The notes beneath the pieces are model-generated. The model saw only the letters and a program-made list of their open reading frames with translations. It had not been told where the DNA came from and searched no databases. From an uncultured Clostridia bacterium (GTDB lineage Bacteria; Bacillota; Clostridia; TANB77; CAG-508): a DNA stretch of 64,000 nucleotides. Positions 1-9,486 of the stretch are shown here, piece after piece. Location of the stretch: the NCBI GenBank assembly GCA_934183305.1, contig CAKPSF010000005.1, positions 40,180-104,179 of the forward strand. Direction: 5' to 3'. Every line of letters starts with the position of its first letter. The first letter of the stretch is position 1. Made by a program: the position numbers and the translations under genes.

Positions 1-1
1 A

Positions 2-1750
2 GATGATAAAAAAACCGGTGATAAAGTACGTATAACTGAAAATGGAAGATTTCAATCAACATTTATTTGTGGTATTTCTGGTAGTGGTAAAACATCAATG
101 TTATTTGAACCTATGATGGCAAAGGATTTAGAAAAGAAATTTTTCTTTAAAGAGACTTCAAAAGAATTAGGATATACTGCATTAAAATCACGTATAGCAG
201 TTTTAAATAAACCTTATGATAATGATTACTTAAATAAAAACTTTAATTTAAATATGATTTCACCAACTTATGGTAAAGAAAAAGTATTTAAAGCATTTTT
301 AAGTAAAATGATTTTAGATGCTTCTACTGATAACATTATTTATAGAGATGTAGGTATAACATCTGTTTCTCCAGATTATGAATCTACTTCTAGAATGTTA
401 GAAGTTGCTGAAAACTTTAATATACCAGTAAATTTAATAGACCCAAATAATTCTTCTTCAATAGGATTAAATCCATTTACTTTTGAAGATCCAATTAGAA
501 TTTCGCTTATCATTTCTTCTGTTTTAAAAGAAATGTATTCAAAAGCTGGAACAGATTTAGAAGAATCTTACAGACAAAATGCTTCACTTCAAGCAGTAGA
601 AAACATTTGTATATTATTAAAGGAAATGTATCCTCGTCTTAACGGCGGAGATTTACCAACATTAGAAGATATGCTTGATATGTTCAATGATTTTTCTTTA
701 GTAGAAAATATGTGTAATAAATTAATGGAAAATGAAGAACTTGCTAAAAAATATAAAATTCAACTTGGCTACTTTAAAAAGAATTTTTATGCTAACGGAA
801 TTAACAAAAATGATACAGAAAAATATATTCAACCAGCTGCTTCTCAATTAGATATATTGTTAAGAGTTCCTGGTGTAAAAAATATTCTTTGTAATAGAAC
901 AAATAACTTAAATTACGATAAGGCTTTAGCAAACGGTGAAATAACTTTAGTATGTACAAGACGTGGAGATTTAGGTTCTGCAGTTCATACAGCATTTGGT
1001 TTATTCTTCTTGTTATTAATGCAATATTCAGTTTTAAGAAGACCTGGAAATGAAAAAAGTAGAATTCCTCACTTCTTATACATAGATGAATTTCCAGATT
1101 TCATAACACATGGTACAACAAACATGTTTACATTATATAGAAAATATAGAGTTGGTATTATAATTTCAGCTCAAAACTTAAGACAACTTGGTGAAAAAGA
1201 TGGAAAATATAGAGATATAATACTTGCAAACTGTTACAATAAATTTGTATTCGGAAATAATACACCAGAAGATAATGCTTGGTGGTCTAATGAAATTGGT
1301 GAAAAGAGAGAATGGAGTTTTACATATACTTATAACACGGAAGATGTTAAATACAAATCAGACTATGGCAGTGCTAAACTAGAAAACAAGGTAAAATTCA
1401 CACCTGGTCAAGTTCAAGGTTTAGGAGCCAAACAATGTTACTTCAAAATTAAAGATACTAAAGCAAAATATTCAAATGGTGTAATTAAAGTAGATTATCT
1501 TGCTTCAAAATATCATGAAAAACATGAAGGTAAACAATATAACTTTAATAAATTTATAACTGGTGCAACCACTGATGTTGAAGATGATGATAATAAAAAG
1601 CCAAAATTTGATTTAAAAAATTTAAAATTTGATGTTAACGACAATGGTGATGTAGATCCAATAAAGAGCAATACAACAGATAGCAATTTCTTATTTGATA
1701 ACGAAGATGCAATAATATTTGATATAAATAAAAAGAAAGATAATAATTAA
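2..1750 (+). CDS. Type IV secretion/conjugation ATPase (VirD4/TraG-like), 5' end cut by the window
   Basis: The reading frame is open from the first complete codon. A Walker A loop (GISGSGKTS) is encoded at 71-97, before the first ATG at 98, so that ATG is internal and the gene begins upstream of the window. A Walker B stretch (FLYIDEF) lies near 1075-1095, followed by the sensor-like ISAQNLRQLG and an ILANCYNKFVFG segment typical of VirD4/TraG/VirB4-class hexameric ATPases that power DNA or protein transfer at the membrane. The C-terminal tail of about 60 residues is Asp/Asn/Lys-rich and probably disordered. It points toward the other genes and ends at a terminator shared with the convergent glycosyltransferase gene. 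It may be the edge of an integrative conjugative element; VirD4 versus VirB4 is not resolved from this fragment. Confidence 0.75.
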   Translation, partial: DDKKTGDKVRITENGRFQSTFICGISGSGKTSMLFEPMMAKDLEKKFFFKETSKELGYTALKSRIAVLNKPYDNDYLNKNFNLNMISPTYGKEKVFKAFLSKMILDASTDNIIYRDVGITSVSPDYESTSRMLEVAENFNIPVNLIDPNNSSSIGLNPFTFEDPIRISLIISSVLKEMYSKAGTDLEESYRQNASLQAVENICILLKEMYPRLNGGDLPTLEDMLDMFNDFSLVENMCNKLMENEELAKKYKIQLGYFKKNFYANGINKNDTEKYIQPAASQLDILLRVPGVKNILCNRTNNLNYDKALANGEITLVCTRRGDLGSAVHTAFGLFFLLLMQYSVLRRPGNEKSRIPHFLYIDEFPDFITHGTTNMFTLYRKYRVGIIISAQNLRQLGEKDGKYRDIILANCYNKFVFGNNTPEDNAWWSNEIGEKREWSFTYTYNTEDVKYKSDYGSAKLENKVKFTPGQVQGLGAKQCYFKIKDTKAKYSNGVIKVDYLASKYHEKHEGKQYNFNKFITGATTDVEDDDNKKPKFDLKNLKFDVNDNGDVDPIKSNTTDSNFLFDNEDAIIFDINKKKDNN

Positions 1751-1780
1751 AAAAAGAAACGAATTAATCGTTTCTTTTTT
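1751..1780. terminator. Bidirectional intrinsic terminator
   Basis: A 12-bp perfect stem (1751-1762 with 1768-1779) with a 5-nt loop has A-rich and T-rich flanks on both sides. It sits between two convergent genes and overlaps the stop codon of the minus-strand gene. Confidence 0.85.
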
Positions 1781-3917
1781 ATTTTTCATTAATTTCTTCA
1801 TTGCGTTTTTCAATTGTTCTATTTAAATTTTCAAGCATACTATTAACTAGTAAATATCTTTCTGCAAATTCACGGTTATTACAATAGTCTTTATTTATTT
1901 GAGAACCTGTTTTAATTAGCTTGCTTATTTCTTTATCCATGTTAGATATCATTTTAGAAATTGAAAATTTTTCTATAATCTTTTTTCTACAAACTTCTTT
2001 GTAATTAATGTTCTCCTTATTGTCTAATATTTTTTCAATAGCAACCTTATATTCCTCAATTTCATCTGGTGAATACTCAAAGTTGAATTGTTCTTCTGGT
2101 GTTTGATATGGAATTATTAATTCTCCACAATTATCCTCTATAATTTCTTTTTGGCCACCAATATCACTTGAAACAACTGGAACTCCCATAGATAATGATT
2201 CATAAGTTGTTAAGGTTAATCCTTCTCTTAAAGAGCATACTAGAGTAACATCTGCAATTTTATAGAATTTTCTTGGATCTTCTTGCATACCATACATTTG
2301 TACATATTTAGATAATTTTTCCTGAGCTATTTTATTTTTTACATCTTCGTACGCTGCACCGTCTCCAACCATAACCATTTGTACATCTTTTCTGTCTTTT
2401 ATAATCTCTTTTAATACTTCTAGCGCAAATAGCGGTCTTTTATAATGTACCATTCTAGTTATAAACAAAATAACTTTTTTGTCTTGATATTTTTTTGCAA
2501 GCTTTTCTTCCCCATCGTAAACCACATTACAATCATATTTATTTGTATCTGTACCAATATAAATAGTTTTTATATTTTTTATATTTCTCTTCATTATATG
2601 ATACATCATGTCTTTTAGATGTTTTGTGCAGGTATATGTTGCATCCAGGTAATGTGCAACTGAGTTAGAATCCTTTGGAAAGCCACCATTTCTTAAAGTC
2701 CAGTTTTCTGCATGTATATAATCAACAAAAGGTATATCTTTAAAATGATATTTAAGCCATGGCAACACATAATATCCATAAAAGCTATTAGTTATAAATA
2801 CACAATTAATTTTTCTGCTTTTAATAATATGATAAATAAAACTTGCCCCATCTTTTTCTTTTAAGAAGGTAGTTAAATCAAAGTATTCATCTACATACTT
2901 TTCTACTGTTTGTCTTAAATAGTAGTCACATTTCTTTGTGGTAACAACACTTATTTCATAACCCTTTTCTCTTAATCCTTTTATTAAGTTTAAATTAAAT
3001 ATATCTGCTCCACCAACAACAAACCATGGAACTATAAATAATATTTTATTTTTTGTATTTTTTTCGAATATGTCTTTTTTAGTAATATCAACAATCTTAG
3101 GAATATCCTTATATTCAATTTGATAAATTTCATCAAATTGAATTGTATCTATATCCTTATCCATATCCATTTTTTGTTTTATTTTATCAATATACTCTTT
3201 TTCTATATCTGTTTTTTCAATTTCTTGATTTGCAACAATTTGCTTGTTCTTCTTTCTATGCCAAAATCCATAAAAGTCCATTTTTATAGGAACATATCTT
3301 TGACTTAAGAAAAACAACCACATAAACCAGTTTTCATGAATTTCTATTGGAAACTTCATATATTTATCTAATTCTAAAAACTTTTCTTTTCTGATAAATG
3401 CACATTTAGAAATGATATTTTTCTTAGTCATTTCATAAATTGCTAGTTTTTTGTTATATAATCCCTTTACTTCTCCAAAGTTAACCATTCTAGAATATGC
3501 CCAAACTCCTTCTGGATTTGTAAGCATAGTAAAATATCCGCATTCCAGCATAGTTTTATCAATTAAGTCATCTTCAGATAACAATAGGATAATGTCACTG
3601 CTTGCTTGTTCTGCTGCTATATATTGTGCTTTAGCAATTCTTTCTTCTGTTATTTCAATTATTTTTATTCTCTTATCTCTCTTTTTCAAATCTAATATAG
3701 TTTTATTTATTTGATTTGTAACAATTAGCCATTCCCAATGAGGAAAAGTTTGATTAAGTAATGACATATATGTTTGCTCAATATTATTCTTGCCTTTATA
3801 ATATGTTATTACAGAAATATCTATAATTCCTACAAATTTACTTAATCTTTCAACTTGCTTCAAACCTGGTTCTATCGAAAAATCGAAGTAATCTATTTCG
3901 TCTTTTAAAACATTCAT
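1779..3917 (-). CDS. Two-domain glycosyltransferase (GT2 N-terminal, GT4 C-terminal)
   Basis: The 712-residue protein joins two glycosyltransferase modules. Residues about 30-230 look like a GT-A fold GT2 domain: VITYYKGKNNIEQTYMSLLNQ and an acidic LLSEDDLID motif in the DxD position. Residues about 290-670 look like GT-B fold GT4: ILFIVPWFVVGGADIF at the start, then LFITRMVHYKRP and the retaining-enzyme motif REGLTLTTYESLSMGVPVV with the two spaced Glu residues. A coiled, charged tail follows. The arrangement is typical of cell-surface polysaccharide or teichoic-acid-like glycan synthesis; acceptor and sugar cannot be told from sequence. The RBS AAGGAGG precedes the ATG. It lies 17 bp downstream of rpe and ends in the bidirectional terminator. 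Confidence 0.85.
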   Translation of the reverse strand: MNVLKDEIDYFDFSIEPGLKQVERLSKFVGIIDISVITYYKGKNNIEQTYMSLLNQTFPHWEWLIVTNQINKTILDLKKRDKRIKIIEITEERIAKAQYIAAEQASSDIILLLSEDDLIDKTMLECGYFTMLTNPEGVWAYSRMVNFGEVKGLYNKKLAIYEMTKKNIISKCAFIRKEKFLELDKYMKFPIEIHENWFMWLFFLSQRYVPIKMDFYGFWHRKKNKQIVANQEIEKTDIEKEYIDKIKQKMDMDKDIDTIQFDEIYQIEYKDIPKIVDITKKDIFEKNTKNKILFIVPWFVVGGADIFNLNLIKGLREKGYEISVVTTKKCDYYLRQTVEKYVDEYFDLTTFLKEKDGASFIYHIIKSRKINCVFITNSFYGYYVLPWLKYHFKDIPFVDYIHAENWTLRNGGFPKDSNSVAHYLDATYTCTKHLKDMMYHIMKRNIKNIKTIYIGTDTNKYDCNVVYDGEEKLAKKYQDKKVILFITRMVHYKRPLFALEVLKEIIKDRKDVQMVMVGDGAAYEDVKNKIAQEKLSKYVQMYGMQEDPRKFYKIADVTLVCSLREGLTLTTYESLSMGVPVVSSDIGGQKEIIEDNCGELIIPYQTPEEQFNFEYSPDEIEEYKVAIEKILDNKENINYKEVCRKKIIEKFSISKMISNMDKEISKLIKTGSQINKDYCNNREFAERYLLVNSMLENLNRTIEKRNEEINEK

Positions 3918-3934
3918 GCATTTACCTCCTTTGT

Positions 3935-4591
3935 TTATCTCATTTCTTTTATAGTTTTTTCGTAATCAGCTGAATTTATTATACAGCTACCAACTACTAA
4001 TATATCAACTCCCGCTTTTTTTAAACTTTCTTTATTTTCTAAGTTTATTCCCCCATCTGCTTCTATATCTATTTCCATTTTGTTATTTTCTATATACTGT
4101 TTTACTCTTTCTATTTTTTGTATTGTCTCAGGTATTAACTTTTGCCCTCCTTTTCCAGGCTCCACAGTCATAATTAGTACTAAATGTATTAGAGGTAAAT
4201 ACTCATATATTTCTTCAATTTTTGTGCTTGGTTTTATTGCTATTCCAACCTTTACATTATTACTTTTTATATATTTAATTAATTCTAATACTTCTTCTTT
4301 ATTCTTACATGCTTCTAAATGAAACGTTATTATATTAGGCTCAAATGGCAAATAAGCATCTACATATGAGCGTACATCTTCTACCATTAAATGAATATCT
4401 AATGGTAAATTTGATATTTGTTTTATACTGTTTGTATATTCTTGCATAATCTCGTTTGTATTGTTTTCTACAAATTTTCCATCCATTACATCTATGTGAT
4501 AATAATCTGTTTTTGCCGTTTCCAGATTATATATTGTTCCTAATATATTTTCTTTTTTTACTGTTAATATTGATGTTGAAACTTCTACCAT
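3935..4591 (-). CDS. rpe: Ribulose-phosphate 3-epimerase
   Basis: This 218-residue TIM barrel interconverts ribulose 5-phosphate and xylulose 5-phosphate in the pentose phosphate pathway. Family motifs are visible in order: STSIL near the start, YHIDVMDGKFVENN (metal/substrate His and Asp), DIHLMVED, MTVEPGKGGQ (the family usually has MSVNPGFGGQ), the second Asp in IEADGGI, and VVGSCI for phosphate binding. Its start overlaps the 3' end of rsgA by 7 bp, so translation of the two is probably coupled; rsgA-rpe is a common order in Firmicutes. The slightly divergent loop could reflect a related sugar-phosphate epimerase, but Rpe is the best call. Confidence 0.9.
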   Translation of the reverse strand: MVEVSTSILTVKKENILGTIYNLETAKTDYYHIDVMDGKFVENNTNEIMQEYTNSIKQISNLPLDIHLMVEDVRSYVDAYLPFEPNIITFHLEACKNKEEVLELIKYIKSNNVKVGIAIKPSTKIEEIYEYLPLIHLVLIMTVEPGKGGQKLIPETIQKIERVKQYIENNKMEIDIEADGGINLENKESLKKAGVDILVVGSCIINSADYEKTIKEMR

Positions 4592-5457
4592 TTATGATCC
4601 TCCCTGTCTTTCAATTCTTCATATATTTTCTTAAAATTATTATATCTTAATTCAGAAATATTGTTTCCAACTTCGTCCTTCACACCACATACTTTCTCTT
4701 TTATATGTGTGCAATCTAAATATTCACATCCATTAGTGAAATTATTAAATTCTATAAAATACTTATATAATTCTTTATATGGTATTTCAAATACGTCAAA
4801 ATTCGAAAATCCTGGTGTATCTGCTATATATGTATTTTTTTCTATTTTATATAATTTTACAGAAGTTGTAGTGTTTTTGCCTTTTTTATTTTTAGAGCTT
4901 ATTTCTCCCTCTAATGTAGTTTGCTTTGTAAATATAGAATTTATTAAAGTTGATTTTCCAACTCCAGAATTTCCAGAAAAAGCACTAATATTATTTTTTA
5001 ATACTTTCTTTATTTGTTCAATATTTTTTTCTTCTTTTGCTACTGTTTTTATAACTTTGTATCCTATTTTAGAATATACTTGTTCTATATTATTTGCTAT
5101 ATCATTATCTAAATCCACTTTATTTATAACTATAATTGGCTTTATTTTTAAAAATTCTGCAAATGCCAATTGCTTGTCTAACATAAGTAAATCTGGTGTT
5201 GGATTTTTAGCAGATATAACAAATATAAGTTGAGAAATATTAGCCATTTTAGGTCTTTTTATATAGCTTCTTCTATTTAATATTTCTGCAATGCTTCCCA
5301 TATCATTATCAAATTCAACTAGGACCTCATCTCCAACAACCGGTTTTAAATCTTTAGTTTTAAATTTTCCTCTTGATGTGCATGTATATATTTTATTATT
5401 AATTTCTACATAAAAAATATTTGATACAATATTAACTATTTTTCCTAATTCTTGCAT
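4585..5457 (-). CDS. rsgA: Ribosome small subunit-dependent GTPase A
   Basis: This 290-residue circularly permuted GTPase acts late in 30S subunit maturation. An N-terminal OB fold (about 1-65) is followed by permuted G motifs: G4 NKVDL (112-116) precedes G1 GNSGVGKST (162-170), and then G3 DTPGF (213-217). The C-terminal zinc site is CEYLDCTHIKEKVC (C244, C249, H251, C257). Length and order match the RsgA/YjeQ family. The RBS GAGAGGAAACA precedes the ATG. It is separated from the upstream kinase gene by a strong terminator, so it probably has its own promoter or depends on read-through, and it overlaps rpe downstream. Confidence 0.95.
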   Translation of the reverse strand: MQELGKIVNIVSNIFYVEINNKIYTCTSRGKFKTKDLKPVVGDEVLVEFDNDMGSIAEILNRRSYIKRPKMANISQLIFVISAKNPTPDLLMLDKQLAFAEFLKIKPIIVINKVDLDNDIANNIEQVYSKIGYKVIKTVAKEEKNIEQIKKVLKNNISAFSGNSGVGKSTLINSIFTKQTTLEGEISSKNKKGKNTTTSVKLYKIEKNTYIADTPGFSNFDVFEIPYKELYKYFIEFNNFTNGCEYLDCTHIKEKVCGVKDEVGNNISELRYNNFKKIYEELKDREDHKW

Positions 5458-5470
5458 TGTTTCCTCTCTT

Positions 5471-5508
5471 AAAAATTGGGAACCTTAGGGGGCATCCCTA
5501 AAGTTCCC
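5471..5508 (-). terminator. Intrinsic terminator after the PASTA kinase gene
   Basis: Arms 5478-5490 and 5496-5508 form a 13-position stem with one mismatch and a 5-nt loop. On the minus strand it is followed by AATTTTT. It separates the rlmN-phosphatase-kinase operon from rsgA-rpe. Confidence 0.85.
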
Positions 5509-5530
5509 ACAAATACTAATATTTTTTAAA

Positions 5531-7477
5531 TTAATCTATTGTAATTTCTGTTTCATATTCTAAATCTAGATATCTGTCTTCTCCTTGTTTTACACCATCT
5601 AGGAATACTTTTATTGTAACATTTCCTTTATTAGAAAATTCTTGAGAAATACTTTCTAAACGAGGATCAACATCTTTTTCATAAATTGTAGTACCGTTTA
5701 CAGTTATTTTTAATTTTACTTCTTTAGGCGTAGTTCCATCTTCTTTATATCCATTCGGAATCTTTCCACCTAATAAAGATTTTACATTTACATTAACTAT
5801 TCCTTTTTTCTTTTGTAGTAATCTATTTATAGTTATAGAAATAGATGTATCTTTTTCTACTTCTGTATCAGCTTCAACATCTTGATACAAAACAACTCCT
5901 TCTGCTTTGCTCTCGTCATTATCTGTATACACACTCTTTAGTTTTAAACCTGCATCTGTTATTGCCTTCTTAGCTTCTGCTTCTGTTTTTCCTACTAGGT
6001 TTGGCACAATAACCTTTTCAATACCTTTGCTTACTGTTATTGTTACTGTTTCTCCTGCATCTATTTCTTTTTTAGCATCAACATCTTGTTTTATTACATA
6101 TCCTGCTTCAACTTTTTTGTCATATTCCTCTACAACATTTACTATTAGATCTAAGTCTTCAAGTTGAGAAACTGCATCATCTTTGGCCATTCCAACAACC
6201 TTAGGCATTACTACTGTGTTTTTTCCTTTACTTATTACAACTGTAATTTCACTACCTTCCTTTATTTTAAAGTCTGGCATATATGCTGGATTTTGAGATA
6301 TTATACAACCTGCTAGAACATCCTTATTATATGCTTCTTCTCCAACCACTAATTGAAGCTTTAATTCTTTTGCTTTTGCCTCCGCTTGTGATTTCTCCAT
6401 ATTTACTAAGTTTGGAAGCTGAACGTCTTTTTTCTCAAATGCATTCATAATAAAATACGTTGCAACTATTGTTATTGCGAATAAAATAATTCCCGCAATA
6501 GTTAAACACAAAGCCTTATGTTTAGCAAAAAATGATTTTTCTTTTTTCTTATCCATTTTCTTATCTTCAAGCTCAGATTTATCATATATAGTAGATAATC
6601 TTTGAGTTGGTGAATCTGCAACTTGCCTTTCCATAACAACAAAATCTCCATTTGGATTTTTAATTGCTCTACTTAAATCTCTAAGCATTTCAGTCGCTGT
6701 TTGATATCTTGAACTAACGTCTTTTCTCATTGCTTTCATTATTATGTCATTAACAGACTTTGGAACAGATGGATTAATTTCCATTGGTTCTTTTGGGCTT
6801 TCTTGCATATGTTTTAATGCCACTGATACTGCTGTATCTGCATTAAATGGTAATCTTCCTGTTACCATTTCATATAATACAACTCCTAATGAGTATAAAT
6901 CTGATTTTGCATCTGTAAATCCACCTCTTGCATGTTCCGGTGAAAAATAATGTACAGAACCCATTGTACTTCCAAATGCTGTTATTGTTGAATTTGATAC
7001 TGCTTTTGCTATTCCAAAATCAGTTACCTTGGCGATTCCGTCCTCAGTTATTATTATGTTATGAGGTTTTATATCTCTATGAATTATATTGTTTTTATGG
7101 GCTGTTTCTAATGCTGATGCAATTTGTATTGCCACATTAACAGACCATTTCCAAGAAAGCGCCCCATCTTCATTTATTATTTCTTTTAATGTTTTTCCTT
7201 TAACTAATTCCATTACAATATAATGTAAATCGCCTTCACTTCCTACATCGTATACTGAAACAATATTTGGATGTGTAAGGCTAGCAGCTGATTGGGCCTC
7301 TGTGTTAAATCTTTTTATAAATTCATCATCTGTGGTATATTCTTCTTTTAGAATTTTAACAGCAACATATCTATTAAGCACATGGCACTTAGCTTTATAT
7401 ACTGTTGCCATTCCGCCATTTCCGATTTGCTCTATTATTTCATATCTATTTCCTAACAATCTACCTTCTAAATTCAT
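5531..7477 (-). CDS. prkC: PASTA-domain Ser/Thr protein kinase (PrkC/Stk1 type)
   Basis: This 648-residue membrane kinase senses cell-wall muropeptides and regulates growth, division and germination in Firmicutes. The kinase domain spans residues about 12-270: Gly loop IGNGGMATVY, catalytic Lys41, HRDIKPHN (HRD at 133-135), DFG at 153-155, then SPEHARGG. A basic juxtamembrane segment leads to one membrane helix at about 322-344. Three PASTA repeats follow outside the cell (about 353-418, 419-487, 488-553), then a C-terminal beta-rich extension of about 90 residues. The RBS TTGGAGG sits 6 bases before the ATG. The phosphatase gene is 15 bp upstream, the classic prpC-prkC pair. Confidence 0.95.
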   Translation of the reverse strand: MNLEGRLLGNRYEIIEQIGNGGMATVYKAKCHVLNRYVAVKILKEEYTTDDEFIKRFNTEAQSAASLTHPNIVSVYDVGSEGDLHYIVMELVKGKTLKEIINEDGALSWKWSVNVAIQIASALETAHKNNIIHRDIKPHNIIITEDGIAKVTDFGIAKAVSNSTITAFGSTMGSVHYFSPEHARGGFTDAKSDLYSLGVVLYEMVTGRLPFNADTAVSVALKHMQESPKEPMEINPSVPKSVNDIIMKAMRKDVSSRYQTATEMLRDLSRAIKNPNGDFVVMERQVADSPTQRLSTIYDKSELEDKKMDKKKEKSFFAKHKALCLTIAGIILFAITIVATYFIMNAFEKKDVQLPNLVNMEKSQAEAKAKELKLQLVVGEEAYNKDVLAGCIISQNPAYMPDFKIKEGSEITVVISKGKNTVVMPKVVGMAKDDAVSQLEDLDLIVNVVEEYDKKVEAGYVIKQDVDAKKEIDAGETVTITVSKGIEKVIVPNLVGKTEAEAKKAITDAGLKLKSVYTDNDESKAEGVVLYQDVEADTEVEKDTSISITINRLLQKKKGIVNVNVKSLLGGKIPNGYKEDGTTPKEVKLKITVNGTTIYEKDVDPRLESISQEFSNKGNVTIKVFLDGVKQGEDRYLDLEYETEITID

Positions 7478-7492
7478 TTTTAACCTCCAACT

Positions 7493-8233
7493 TTAAGGAT
7501 TATTTTTATTTAAAACAATAATAACTGTAATATTATCTAGTCCACCATTTTCATTTGCTTTATTTATTAATTTATCTGTTGCAACTTCTATATTATCTGT
7601 TACTATATTATATATTTCCTCATCACTTACCATATTTGTAAGCCCATCTGAAGTGATAACTAATATATCATCTTTTTGAAAACCTTTCACACTAACGTCT
7701 GGTTCAACAAATGATGTACATCCAAGTGCTTTTGTTAGCATATTTTTCTTTGGGTGGTGTACCGCTTCGTCTCTCGAAATAGTTCCGTCCTTCACCAGCT
7801 TTTCAACATAACTATGATCCGTAGTAAGTTTTCTAATAAAATTCTTTCTAATTCTATATATTCTACTGTCACCAATGTGACCTATATATACTCTATTGTT
7901 TTGTACAAGAGCAACCTCTATTGTAGTTCCCATTCCTTCTAGTTCTTTTACTTCTTTAGCCTTTTCATATACAAGCATATTTGCATATTCAATTGCATTT
8001 TTTACTAATTCCAGTATACTCTCTTTAGTATGCTCTATTTGAGAGAAATTTGATTCAATGTAATTTTTAGTTGCATTAACTGCCATGGTACTTGCAACTT
8101 CACCGCCATTGTATCCTCCCATTCCATCTGCGACTATATATAATCCAACAGAATCACTTGGTTCATACGCATAATATGCATCTTGGTTCATTTCTCTTGC
8201 CTTACCAATATCTGATTTAGCAAAAACCTTCAT
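7493..8233 (-). CDS. prpC: PP2C-family Ser/Thr phosphatase (PrpC/Stp)
   Basis: This 246-residue PPM phosphatase removes phosphate from targets of the adjacent kinase. Metal-binding motifs are clear: SDIGKAREMNQDAYY near the N-terminus, VADGMGGYNGGEVAS (Asp36), GHIGDSRIYRI in the middle and the C-terminal GGLDNITVI. Length is typical of the soluble bacterial family. It is between rlmN (18 bp upstream) and the kinase, the same rlmN-prpC-prkC order seen in Bacillus. A GGAG element 10 bases before the ATG is the likely RBS. Confidence 0.95.
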   Translation of the reverse strand: MKVFAKSDIGKAREMNQDAYYAYEPSDSVGLYIVADGMGGYNGGEVASTMAVNATKNYIESNFSQIEHTKESILELVKNAIEYANMLVYEKAKEVKELEGMGTTIEVALVQNNRVYIGHIGDSRIYRIRKNFIRKLTTDHSYVEKLVKDGTISRDEAVHHPKKNMLTKALGCTSFVEPDVSVKGFQKDDILVITSDGLTNMVSDEEIYNIVTDNIEVATDKLINKANENGGLDNITVIIVLNKNNP

Positions 8234-8251
8234 ACTGAAGTTTCTCCTTAT

Positions 8252-9271
8252 CTATAAATTTTTTCTTCGTAATTGTCCACAAGCCGCATCAATATCAGAG
8301 CCTAATTCTCTTCTTATTGTTGCAACAATTCCTTTAGAGTTTAAATAATCTCTAAATTTAATTATGTTTTCATTTGTACTTTTAGTAAATTCACCATTTT
8401 CAATTTTATTTATCGGTATTAAATTAACATGACACAACATCCCTTTTAATAATTTAGCAAGTTCCTCTGCATCCTTTAAATTATCATTATTATCCTTTGC
8501 TAAAGCATATTCAAAAGATATTCTTTTATTGGTCTTTGAAATGTAATACCTGCAAGCTTTCATTAATTCTTCTATATTATATGCATTATTTACTGGCATC
8601 ATTTCACTTCTTTTCTTGTCGTTTGTAGCATGAAGTGAAATTGATAATGTACATTGTAAATCTCTATCCGCAAGTTCATATATTTTAGGAACTAAGCCAC
8701 TAGTTGAAATACTAATATGTCTTGCACCTATATTTAATCCTTTTGGATTATTTAATATTTTTATTGCCTTCATTACATTATCGAAATTATCTAAAGGCTC
8801 TCCAATTCCCATAAAGACTATATTAGATATTCTAATTTGTTCATCTCTTTGAACCGCTAAAATTTGTTCAACGATTTCTCCTGCTGTTAAATTTCTTGCA
8901 AATTTTATTCCTGTTGATGCACAAAATTTACAACCCATTTTACATCCTACTTGAGAAGACACACATATTGTTTTTCCATGATGATATTCCATAAGAACAG
9001 ATTCAATTGCATTATCATCTAAAATATCAAATAAGTATTTTTTGGTGCCATCTACGGATTGCTGTTTTTTTAGAATCTTAAAATTATGAAAACTAAACAC
9101 CTCTTTTAACTTTTCCCTTAGTTCTTTAGAAATATTAGTCATATCATCAAAAGAAGTAACTTCCTCTACATAAATCCATTTAAAAACCTGCTCTGCTCTA
9201 TACGCTTTTTCACCCAATTTCAAAAATTCTTCTTTTAGTTCATCTAAGTCATAATCTTTTATATTTTTCAT
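8252..9271 (-). CDS. rlmN: 23S rRNA A2503 / tRNA A37 C2-methyltransferase
   Basis: This 339-residue radical-SAM enzyme methylates A2503 in the peptidyl transferase centre and often A37 of tRNAs. The cluster motif is C110-x3-C114-x2-C117 (GCKMGCKFC). The SAM-binding MGIGEPLDN and the C-terminal methyl-carrying cysteine (DIDAACGQL, C331) are present. It is the first gene of the rlmN-prpC-prkC operon and has a good sigma-A promoter and a palindrome in its leader. Confidence 0.95.
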   Translation of the reverse strand: MKNIKDYDLDELKEEFLKLGEKAYRAEQVFKWIYVEEVTSFDDMTNISKELREKLKEVFSFHNFKILKKQQSVDGTKKYLFDILDDNAIESVLMEYHHGKTICVSSQVGCKMGCKFCASTGIKFARNLTAGEIVEQILAVQRDEQIRISNIVFMGIGEPLDNFDNVMKAIKILNNPKGLNIGARHISISTSGLVPKIYELADRDLQCTLSISLHATNDKKRSEMMPVNNAYNIEELMKACRYYISKTNKRISFEYALAKDNNDNLKDAEELAKLLKGMLCHVNLIPINKIENGEFTKSTNENIIKFRDYLNSKGIVATIRRELGSDIDAACGQLRRKNL

Positions 9272-9293
9272 ATATTATTGCAATTACCTTTCA

Positions 9294-9315
9294 TAGGGAA
9301 ATTACAATTTCCCTA
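9294..9315 (-). promoter_or_regulatory. Palindrome in the rlmN leader
   Basis: TAGGGAAATT (9294-9303) and AATTTCCCTA (9306-9315) form 10-bp perfect arms with a 2-nt centre. It starts a few bases downstream of the predicted rlmN transcription start. It could be an operator or a very tight hairpin; the short centre favours a protein-bound dyad. Confidence 0.45.
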
Positions 9316-9320
9316 GATAA

Positions 9321-9349
9321 CTTATACCACAACAAAGACTTTTTTTCAA
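9321..9349 (-). promoter_or_regulatory. Sigma-A promoter for the rlmN operon
   Basis: On the minus strand TTGAAA (9344-9349) and TATAAG (9321-9326) are separated by 17 bases, about 50 bases upstream of the rlmN start codon. Confidence 0.65.
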
Positions 9350-9371
9350 TAGTTTTGCAACAAATTTATTT

Positions 9372-9446
9372 GACGTGAATGGGGACGGGGTAAAAACAAG
9401 TCAAAATTTAAAAATGACTTGTTTTTACCCCGTCCCCATTCACGTC
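9372..9446. repeat. Long perfect inverted repeat, GGGGACGGGG type, copy 1
   Basis: Two 32-base perfect arms (9372-9403 and 9415-9446) with an 11-nt centre, each carrying the GC-rich core GGGGACGGGG, lie in the divergent region between rlmN and asd. A homologous copy with the same 32-base arm design is at 35140-35256. The core is far richer in GC than its surroundings. On the plus strand a T-run follows, so the structure could also act as a terminator in front of asd. Such units resemble REP-like elements moved by IS200/RAYT-type transposases; that link is inference. Confidence 0.85.
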
Positions 9447-9486
9447 TTTTTTTATTTTTTAATATAATAATGTGGAGGTTTTGTTT

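Noticed and set aside
9294..9446. CRISPR-like array in the rlmN-asd region
   Set aside because: The repeats are inverted pairs, not direct repeats with spacers, and no cas gene is in the window.
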